A stretch of 39,184 nucleotides of DNA. It comes from Bradyrhizobium sp. (GTDB lineage Bacteria; Pseudomonadota; Alphaproteobacteria; Rhizobiales; Xanthobacteraceae). The notes beneath the pieces are model-generated. The model was not told the DNA's origin and did no database searches. It saw only the letters and a program-made list of their open reading frames with translations. The translations under genes and the position numbers were made by a program. The stretch lies in assembly GCF_004799445.1 (NCBI RefSeq), contig NZ_SSNA01000016.1, positions 1 to 39,184 of the forward strand. The letters run 5' to 3'. Positions 33,981-39,184 of the stretch are shown piece by piece (the first letter of the stretch is position 1; each line of letters opens with the position of its first letter).

Positions 33981-34114
33981 CGGCAGACCCCGTGGTGATG
34001 CGTTGTTGCAATTCGGGGCTGGGTGTCTTTGAGCGACGCTGCAGGGTGCATGGACGGCAAACGCCGGCATGACGATGCATGCGACCGCCGGGACACCCCG
34101 CCCGTGGACGTTTC
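33981..34114 (-). promoter_or_regulatory. Leader between riboswitch aptamer and nrdA (expression platform)
   Basis: The 134 bases after the aptamer hold no T-rich terminator. Just before the ATG at 33980 the minus strand reads ACGGGG, the only ribosome site candidate. A complementary CCCCG lies 22-26 bases upstream (plus strand 34014-34018 against 33988-33992), which could pair with it and hide it. The arrangement suggests translational control. This pairing is my inference; only the two five-base complements are directly seen. Confidence 0.4.
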
Positions 34115-34312
34115 TTCGGTGTCGCGGCAGTTCTCCTGGCTCGCAGGTCGTCGTTGCCCTCCTGCCTTCCCAATGCGGTGCCGCATCAGTGGCGTAAGAA
34201 CGGGGGCAACTCACTGCTTACAGTTGCGGGGGCAGCGCCGGAATTTCGCGAAACAATCGCGTTCACCGGCTTCCCTCTTAGCCACCAAGTCTTGCGACAA
34301 GGCGGACCGTGA
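34115..34312 (-). ncRNA. Cobalamin (B12) riboswitch aptamer
   Basis: On the minus strand the sequence carries the family signature: GGGAAGCCGGTG, the core GGCGCTGCCCCCGCAACTG followed by TAAGCAGTGAG, then GCCACTGATGCGGC, TTGGGAAGGC and finally GAGCCAGGAGAACTGCCG. The outer ends can pair (CGGT at 34309-34306 with ACCG at 34120-34117). These are the conserved elements of adenosylcobalamin-type riboswitches. It lies about 135 bases upstream of nrdA, so B12 should reduce nrdAB expression. The bases given as ends are estimates. Confidence 0.92.
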
Positions 34313-34319
34313 CAGCTAC

Positions 34320-34348
34320 ATCTGGTAGTATTCGCCGGTGGGTGTCAA
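34320..34348 (-). promoter_or_regulatory. Candidate promoter for the riboswitch-nrdAB transcript
   Basis: TTGACA (minus strand, 34348-34343) is a perfect -35 box. At 17 bases further lies CCAGAT (34325-34320), a weak -10. Transcription would begin near 34313, at the start of the aptamer, which supports the assignment. No NrdR box was seen on inspection of this region. Confidence 0.4.
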
Positions 34349-34491
34349 TGGGCCGATAGAGCCATGGGCAAAAAAAATTCAGTGCCGGCTGAGTTGGATC
34401 ACGCACCGGCAGCAAGCTTTCGCAATATCCGACGGGCTGGCCTCGGCTGCCGCAAGGCTGTTACTCTTGCATCAACAAGAAACCGGGCAGG

Positions 34492-35775
34492 GTGGAACGC
34501 GATGAACCGCGGCATCGAAATTTGAGCGAGTTGGCGCGGCCATCCGCGCTCGCACCCTTCCGCACCAGGAATTATCGTTTCCAATGGCCGGCCGACTTGC
34601 TCACCTCGTGGGCTTTCGAGATGGAGACGCTGATCCTCGGCTGGTATGTGCTGACCGAGACCGGATCGGTCCTGCTGCTGACCGTGTTTGCCGCTCTCAG
34701 CTATACCGGAACCCTGATCGCGCCGATGTTGGGCGTGGTGGGCGACCGTATCGGCCATCGCGATCTGCTCGCGATGATGCGGGCGACTGATTCGGCGCTG
34801 GCCGCCACCCTGATGACGCTGGCGCTGACTGGTCATTTGAGCCCGCTCTATGTCCTGATCATCGTGGCCGTCATGGGCCTGGTTCGTCCGTCCGATCTCG
34901 GCGTGCGCGGCGCGCTGGTCGCGACCATCATGCCGTCGGACCAATTGATCGGGGCGATCAGCATCTCCAGAACCACGATGGACACCGCGCGCATCGCGGG
35001 CGCGCTGAGCGGCGCCGGATTGTTGGCGGCCCTTGGCATGGGGCCGGCCTATATGGCGATCGTCGGCCTGTATGCCGCCTCCACAGTGCTGACGCTCTGC
35101 ATCGTGGCACCCTCGAAGCCGCACCCGATCGACCAAGCCGCTGATGGCCCGCGCTCCCCGATGCGCGATCTCCGGGAAGGGGTCGCCTATGTCTGGACCA
35201 CGCCAACGATGCGCGCCGCAATCGGGGTCGCGTTCCTGGCCAACCTGACCGCCTATCCTTTTTCCAACGGCTTGCTGCCCTACATCGCGCGGGAGATTTA
35301 TGGCACCAGCCAGACCGGGCTCGGATATCTGTCGGCCAGCTTCGCGGCCGGCTCATTGGTGGGTTCGATCGCCTTGAGCGTGGTCGGCGGAGTCCGGGAG
35401 GCGCGGCTGATGATCGGCGCGACGGTGATGTGGTATGCGATGCTGCTGGTGTTTGCGCACCTGCGGAGCGTGCCGGCCGCCATCGCGTGCCTGCTGCTGA
35501 TCGGCTTCGCGCAGAGCCTGTGCATGATTTCCATCGCGGTGATCCTGATGCGCACCGCGAGGGAACATTTTCGCGGCCGGGTGATGGGCGTGCGCATGCT
35601 GGTGATCTATGGCCTGCCATTCGGGCTCTTGGCGGCAGGCGCGCTGATCGACGAGCTCGGCTTTGCGGCGACCGCGACGCTCTATGCGGCCGCCGGTCTC
35701 GCGTTGCTGATGGGCATCGCACTAAACTGGCGCGCGGATTTGTGGCACGTCCACGCGCCGGCGAATGCGAGGTAG
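34492..35775 (+). CDS. MFS transporter (MFS_3/EntS-like)
   Basis: 427 residues with about twelve membrane helices. After a hydrophilic start comes RTRNYRFQWPADLLTSWAFE, the usual first helix of the MFS_3/EntS group; the loop GDRIGHRDLLAMMR is the family motif A between helices 2 and 3, and HFRGRVMGVRMLVIYGL is its counterpart in the second half. Members export siderophores or drugs; the substrate here is unknown. The start is GTG at 34492 with GGGCAGG just upstream. It is divergent from the nrdA leader. Confidence 0.85.
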   Translation: MERDEPRHRNLSELARPSALAPFRTRNYRFQWPADLLTSWAFEMETLILGWYVLTETGSVLLLTVFAALSYTGTLIAPMLGVVGDRIGHRDLLAMMRATDSALAATLMTLALTGHLSPLYVLIIVAVMGLVRPSDLGVRGALVATIMPSDQLIGAISISRTTMDTARIAGALSGAGLLAALGMGPAYMAIVGLYAASTVLTLCIVAPSKPHPIDQAADGPRSPMRDLREGVAYVWTTPTMRAAIGVAFLANLTAYPFSNGLLPYIAREIYGTSQTGLGYLSASFAAGSLVGSIALSVVGGVREARLMIGATVMWYAMLLVFAHLRSVPAAIACLLLIGFAQSLCMISIAVILMRTAREHFRGRVMGVRMLVIYGLPFGLLAAGALIDELGFAATATLYAAAGLALLMGIALNWRADLWHVHAPANAR

Positions 35776-35842
35776 GGCGCGCCCCGCGCACTGGCACGCG
35801 CCGCGGGCGAGGGGGCTTTGTCTGACGCGGACGCTGGCTTTG

Positions 35843-35960
35843 TAGGGTGGGCAAAGGCGCATCGCGCCGTGCCCACCTTATTTTTGGTGCTATGACCGGT
35901 GGGCATGCGGAGTTTATCATCGGGCGCGCATTCGCGCGACCCGTTGGCTTTGCCCACCCT
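35843..35960. repeat. Palindromic repeat (TAGGGTGGGCA family) with a module in each arm
   Basis: The outer ends TAGGGTGGGCAAAG (35843 on) and CTTTGCCCACCCT (to 35960), and inner GTGCCCACC/GGTGGGCA, form the host palindrome. The left arm has a small hairpin (GGCGC-ATC-GCGCC) at the position where the right arm has a longer segment. That segment includes the 33 bases at 35917-35949 identical to 20463-20495. The element fills most of the gap between the MFS gene and the dioxygenase-like gene. Confidence 0.88.
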
Positions 35961-36003
35961 GGAGTTGACGCGGACATCGCGTTAGCGCGGAAGGACGAAC
36001 AGA

Positions 36004-36954
36004 ATGCCCCCCGAACCGATTTTGGACCTCGCCCATCTCGGCCATCTGGAATTGCTGACGCCGAAGCCGGACGAGAGCCTGAAATTTTTCGTCGACGTGA
36101 TGGGCATGACCGTCAGCGGCCGCAAGGGAGAGTCGGTTTACCTGCGCGGCTGGGATGATTATGAGCGCTATTCGCTCAAGCTGACGGCCTCGAAGACCTC
36201 GGGCATGGAGCACATGGCGCTGCGAGCGCGAAGCCCGCAGGCGCTGGAGCGGCGCGTCGCGGCGCTGAAGGGATCCGGTTTCGAGATCGGCTGGACCGAT
36301 GGCGATCTCGGGCACGGGCCGGCGTTCCGCTGCCGCGATCCGGACGGCCATATCGTCGAGCTCTATTACGAGACGGAGTGGTACGAGGCGCCGCCCGAAC
36401 TCAAACCTGCATTGAAGAACCAGGCGCAGCGCTTTCCCGCGCGCGGCGTCAATGTCCGTCGGCTCGATCATCTCAATTGCCTGGCGGTCGACATCAAGGC
36501 CAACCGCATCTTCTTCGAGAAATACCTCGGCTGCCGGCTGACCGAGCAGATCGTGCTCGATGACGGCACCGAAGCCGCGATGTGGATGACGATGACCAAC
36601 AAGAGCTACGATTTCGCCTATTCGCGCGATCATTCCGGCACGCCGGGCCGCTTCCATCACGTCACCTATGCGCTCGACAGCCGCGAGGATATCCTGCGGG
36701 CGGCCGATATTTTCCTGGAGAACGGCGTCTTCATCGAGACCGGCCCGCACAAGCACGCGATCCAGCAGACTTTCTTCCTTTATGTCTACGAACCCGGTGG
36801 CAACCGGGTCGAGGTCGCCAATGCCGGCGCCCGTCTCATTCTGGCGCCGGACTGGAAGCCGATCGTGTGGACCGAGGAGGAGCGCAAGAAGGGGCAGGCG
36901 TGGGGGCTGAAAACGATCGAGTCGTTTCACACCCACGGGACGCCGCCGGTTTAG
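36004..36954 (+). CDS. Extradiol-dioxygenase-like VOC protein (catechol 2,3-dioxygenase group)
   Basis: 316 residues, two VOC domains. The C-terminal domain carries the probable Fe(II) ligands: His156 (LDHLNCL), His218 or His219 (GRFHHVTYAL) and Glu270 (NRVEVANAG), with active-site Tyr260 or Tyr262 in FFLYVYEPGG. This spacing and fold match type I extradiol ring-cleavage dioxygenases, such as catechol 2,3-dioxygenase. The start MPPEPILDLAHLGHLELLTP is typical. There are no other aromatic-degradation genes nearby, so the substrate is open. The gene sits between two palindromic repeats. Confidence 0.85.
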   Translation: MPPEPILDLAHLGHLELLTPKPDESLKFFVDVMGMTVSGRKGESVYLRGWDDYERYSLKLTASKTSGMEHMALRARSPQALERRVAALKGSGFEIGWTDGDLGHGPAFRCRDPDGHIVELYYETEWYEAPPELKPALKNQAQRFPARGVNVRRLDHLNCLAVDIKANRIFFEKYLGCRLTEQIVLDDGTEAAMWMTMTNKSYDFAYSRDHSGTPGRFHHVTYALDSREDILRAADIFLENGVFIETGPHKHAIQQTFFLYVYEPGGNRVEVANAGARLILAPDWKPIVWTEEERKKGQAWGLKTIESFHTHGTPPV

Positions 36955-36956
36955 GC

Positions 36957-37061
36957 GTCATCCTGAGGTGCGAGCGAAGCGAGCCTCGAAGGATGGCAAC
37001 ATGCACGGCCTCGCAACCATCCTTCGAGGCCCGCGCAAGAGCGCGGGCACCTCAGGATGAC
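36957..37061. repeat. Palindromic repeat (GTCATCCTGAGGTGC family) with different modules in its arms
   Basis: The outer arms GTCATCCTGAGGTGC (36957 on) and GCACCTCAGGATGAC (to 37061) and inner CCTCGAAGGATGG/CCATCCTTCGAGG pair perfectly. Between the two blocks the left arm has GAGCGAAGCGAG and the right arm the hairpin CCCGCGC-AAGA-GCGCGGG. It begins three bases after the dioxygenase-like stop. After it, 37062-37247 holds no recognisable gene before the DUF1080 start. Confidence 0.88.
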
Positions 37062-37247
37062 GGTCTGGTGCGGTCGGTATAAGTCTCAAAAATTGTTGAC
37101 CCGCGGAAGATTTCTGTTGTCGCCACGGCGCCTCCTGTGGCTTCCCGGGGAACCTGCCGCCTGCTATCATGACCGGCGATCCAACCATGCGGGGACATCC
37201 AACAAGCCTCGCCTCAAGAACAAACTTCAAATGGGGAGAAAACCAAC

Positions 37248-37868
37248 ATGAATCGCCGATCAGCCATTGCGCTGCTTCTCACGGGTTTCGCCGCGCTTTC
37301 ATATGCGCCGCAGGCCTCCAGTGAAACCGGATGGGTTACGCTGTTCGACGGCAAGAACCTCGATAATTTCACCGCCATCGGCGACGCCAATTGGCGGATC
37401 GAGGACGGCGTCGTCGTGGCCGACAAGGGCAACGGCTTTCTGGTCACCAAGAACACCTATGCCGACTATCAGATCAGGGCCGAATTCTGGGTCGAACCCG
37501 ACTCCAACAGCGGCATCTTCATTCGCTGCTCGAACCCTGAGAAGGTTGGCGCCGACAACGCCTATGAGGTGAACATCTGGGATGCCCGCCCCGATCCAAG
37601 CTACGGCACCGGCGCGATCGTCAACCTCGCCAAGGTCGACCCGATGCCGAAGGCCGCCGGCAAATGGAACGTCTATGAGATCACGGCGAAAGGTTCGACC
37701 TTCACCGTCGTCCTCAACGGGCAAAAGACCGTCGACGGCGCGCAGGACGCCAAGTTTGCCAGCGGCCGGATCGCCCTGCAGCACGGCCTTGGCCTCAAGG
37801 ACGACAAGGGCGTGGTGAACGACAAGGGCGTGGTCAAGTTCCGCAAGGTCGAGATCAAGCCGCTGTAA
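37248..37868 (+). CDS. DUF1080 (3-keto-disaccharide hydrolase domain) exported protein
   Basis: 206 residues. A signal peptide covers residues 1-25 (MNRRSAIALLLTGFAALSYA). The rest is the jelly-roll DUF1080 domain, starting WVTLFDGKNLDNFTAIGDANW with IEDGVVVADKGNGFLVTK, FEVNIWDAR-like YEVNIWDARPDPSYGTGAI and a closing strand KFRKVEIKPL. Some relatives hydrolyse 3-keto-glycosides; others just bind sugars. Near the end an 18-base tandem duplication yields DKGVVNDKGVVK. The protein is periplasmic or secreted. AUG with GGGGAG about nine bases upstream supports the start. Confidence 0.88.
   Translation: MNRRSAIALLLTGFAALSYAPQASSETGWVTLFDGKNLDNFTAIGDANWRIEDGVVVADKGNGFLVTKNTYADYQIRAEFWVEPDSNSGIFIRCSNPEKVGADNAYEVNIWDARPDPSYGTGAIVNLAKVDPMPKAAGKWNVYEITAKGSTFTVVLNGQKTVDGAQDAKFASGRIALQHGLGLKDDKGVVNDKGVVKFRKVEIKPL
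37803..37838 (+). repeat. 18-base tandem duplication in the DUF1080 gene
   Basis: GACAAGGGCGTGGTGAAC (37803-37820) is followed directly by a copy with three changes at 37821-37838. In frame it adds six residues (DKGVVN then DKGVVK) to the loop before the last strand. It is a simple slippage product that keeps the frame. Confidence 0.8.
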
Positions 37869-38102
37869 TACTCATCCGCGGCAACGAAATTCCTCCGCGC
37901 ACCCGACAAGCTGCGCGGGGGGACAGAAGATTTCTGATCAAGCCGCTCGGCCCCATCGCTTTGAGCAGGCTGAGGCACCAACCGATTGCCCGTCGGGTTG
38001 CGGCAGATTGGCACGACGGGCAACATTGCGCTTCGCTGAGACCCCAAATCAGTGGCCTAATTCCGGCCATCCCGTTCCGACAAGAGGGGCGGCCGCGCGT
38101 CG
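37869..38102. other. Gene-free stretch with an inverted repeat
   Basis: No frame here is convincing. A hairpin CCGCGCA/TGCGCGG (37895-37901 with 37912-37918) lacks a T-run. A perfect inverted repeat TTGCCCGTCG/CGACGGGCAA lies at 37986-37995 and 38014-38023; it resembles another class of intergenic repeat. The rest may be remnants of the TPR gene or older repeats. Confidence 0.4.
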
Positions 38103-38213
38103 TCACGAACGCGGGATGGGATGTGGTGGACGCCAGAGCAGCACGAGATTCCAGCCTGTTTCCGGATCAATCCTCTTTGCATGGCGGTACACCATGAGCG
38201 CTTCGTCGAGCCT
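38103..38213 (-). pseudogene. Out-of-frame continuation of the TPR gene
   Basis: Two bases after codon GTC of the preceding frame, minus-strand reading gives RLDEALMVYRHAKRIDPET, then GWNLVLLWRP, to a stop at 38103-38105. This fits the next TPR helix pair (R-x-DEAL-x-x-Y-x-x-A-x-x-IDP). One missing base would explain the shift. After WNLVLL the similarity ends, so the 3' part is lost as well. Confidence 0.65.
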
Positions 38214-39040
38214 CAGACTTCACCGAGCGTGGAGGCCTTGTTGTTAAGAACCGCCACGACGTCCGATTGCAGGTCGAGGGCCCGGTCGAACCATTCCAGC
38301 GCCTCCTCGTCGCGAGTGAGCTTCTGCAGAGCGGCACCGATATTGTTGCATATGTCGGCATTCGCCGGATCCAGTGCCTGTGCCTGCCTGCTGTCGGACA
38401 GCGCTTCCTCAAATCGATTAAGGTTGCGCAGCGCCACGCTGCGTCCATTCAGGGTCAGAGCGCGGTTAAGCTGCAGTTCGTCACACAGGTTCAAGTAGAC
38501 AAGAGCCTCTTCGAAGCGCTGCAGCTGGAGCAGAACGAGCGCGTAGTTGTAAGCTGCGTACCAGTAGCGCGGGTTAAGCCTGAGCGCATGTTCAAAGTCC
38601 CGGATCGCGTGGTCCGGGCGCCGCAACAGGACCTGGACGTTGGCGAGTTTTGTCCACAACTCGGCATCGTCCGGCGTGATCTGCGTCGCCTTGTTGAAGG
38701 CCTTCAGAGCCTCTTCATGGAGCCCCTGTTGTTCCAAAGCGGCGCCGAGGCTCGCAAGATAAGGCGTCTTGGGATCTGCCCGATTGGCGCGGCCGACCCA
38801 CTCAATAGCGGCATCGTATTGTTTGGCATGGAGGGAGAGCAGGCCCATGAGCTGGAGCGTATCCGCATGCCCGGCATCGAGTTCAAGAGCCCGCTGGCAG
38901 CAGCGTTGTGCGTCCGGGTGACGCCCGGCGCTCATGTGGCGGAGGCCGGCCTCGTGGAGCGCATCAGGGGTGTCCCCGTCGGTAGCGCTCGGAGCGGTCT
39001 GCGATTTGCGGGCAGCTGCCCGGCGTTCATGACGATTCAT
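38213..39040 (-). CDS. TPR-repeat protein, probably truncated by a frameshift
   Basis: 275 residues from the ATG at 39040 (MNRHERRAAARKSQ); a GTG at 39064 would add eight. About seven tetratricopeptide units follow, for example HPDAQRCCQRALELDAGHAD, LHEEALKAFNKATQITPDD and DHAIRDFEHALRLNP. The protein stops in LNNKASTLGEV, in the middle of a repeat, and the next TPR unit continues in another frame. Full-length relatives that I know carry more repeats and often a C-terminal glycosyltransferase-type domain. So this is a 5' fragment of a broken gene, although it may still be translated. Confidence 0.75.
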   Translation of the reverse strand: MNRHERRAAARKSQTAPSATDGDTPDALHEAGLRHMSAGRHPDAQRCCQRALELDAGHADTLQLMGLLSLHAKQYDAAIEWVGRANRADPKTPYLASLGAALEQQGLHEEALKAFNKATQITPDDAELWTKLANVQVLLRRPDHAIRDFEHALRLNPRYWYAAYNYALVLLQLQRFEEALVYLNLCDELQLNRALTLNGRSVALRNLNRFEEALSDSRQAQALDPANADICNNIGAALQKLTRDEEALEWFDRALDLQSDVVAVLNNKASTLGEV

Positions 39041-39064
39041 CTGCTCGATCCAAGTAAACCCCAC

Positions 39065-39184
39065 ATCAACCTCTAGATGATTCGTCGCTATCGGCGGAGC
39101 TTTTTGGCGTACGATACGAGTGGCGCCGGTTCGCAGGCACGAGGCTATGGCGCACTACCGCAGCGCATCCACCCGGGCCGGCTC
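39065..39184. other. Window end; upstream region of the TPR gene
   Basis: The last 120 bases precede the minus-strand TPR gene and should hold its promoter. I see no recognisable promoter hexamers, repeat or coding frame, and the region is cut off by the window edge. Confidence 0.3.

Noticed and set aside
33981..34214. A 78-residue N-terminal extension of NrdA
   Set aside because: The extension is a translation of riboswitch leader, has no ATP-cone or other domain character, and the ATG at 33980 with ACGGGG upstream gives the natural start.
37895..37918. A terminator after the DUF1080 gene
   Set aside because: A seven-base GC stem is present but no T-run follows on either strand.
1..39184. 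Prophage, insertion sequence, CRISPR or tRNA genes
   Set aside because: I saw no transposase, integrase, phage structural gene, regularly spaced repeat or cloverleaf sequence; the repeats present are intergenic palindromes.

Overview
The window is GC-rich chromosomal DNA from an alphaproteobacterium of the order Hyphomicrobiales (Rhizobiales), most likely Bradyrhizobium or a close relative such as Rhodopseudomonas. This rests on the very-long-chain-fatty-acid lipid A operon (acpXL-fabZ-fabF2-fabF1-lpxXL), a KirBac channel, a DUF2865 protein, an Omp19-like lipoprotein, and several families of intergenic palindromic repeats of a kind I associate with Bradyrhizobium. No species name can be read from the sequence. 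I found no tRNA, rRNA, CRISPR array, prophage or intact insertion sequence; it reads as core chromosome.

Layout. 1-2 kb: the end of an unknown gene, a DUF2865 protein and a small secreted protein. 2.2-6.6 kb: cysS, a 37-residue membrane peptide, a GNAT acetyltransferase, cimA (citramalate synthase, isoleucine route) and a small VOC protein. 6.7-13.5 kb: a LOG-type phosphoribohydrolase, an Atm1-type ABC exporter, psd and pssA (phosphatidylethanolamine synthesis), an RraA-like protein, an SDR and an Omp19/AprI-like lipoprotein. 13.8-20.3 kb: a motA-motB stator pair away from other flagellar genes, kup, a rhodanese, a class I aminotransferase and a PotF-like binding protein. 20.5-24.8 kb, minus strand: the lipid A very-long-chain acyl operon. 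25-29.6 kb: a membrane protein, a KirBac channel, a ParB-like protein, an AhpD-like protein and a HerA-type ATPase. 29.9-34.3 kb, minus strand: nrdA-nrdB behind a cobalamin riboswitch. 34.5-39 kb: an MFS transporter, an extradiol-dioxygenase-like VOC protein, a DUF1080 protein and a decaying TPR gene.

Two gene systems stand out. First, the ribonucleotide reductase has class Ic features: in NrdB a Phe replaces the radical Tyr and a Glu replaces the first Asp ligand, as in Chlamydia. It sits behind a well-formed B12 riboswitch, so B12 supply should switch off an oxygen-dependent, probably Mn/Fe enzyme, presumably in favour of a B12-dependent class II enzyme elsewhere. Second, the two ketosynthases of the lipid A operon are not equivalent. 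FabF1 has the full Cys-His-His set; FabF2 has no cysteine at all in 402 residues, so it looks like a chain-length-factor partner.

A third signal lies between genes. At least five unrelated palindromic repeat families occur, and their arms carry small GC-rich hairpin modules at matching positions. Identical or near-identical modules occur inside different families: one 33-nt segment is shared exactly by copies at 20.5 kb and 35.9 kb, and another is shared by copies at 12.1 kb and 20.4 kb. This suggests exchangeable hairpin cassettes nested in larger palindromes.
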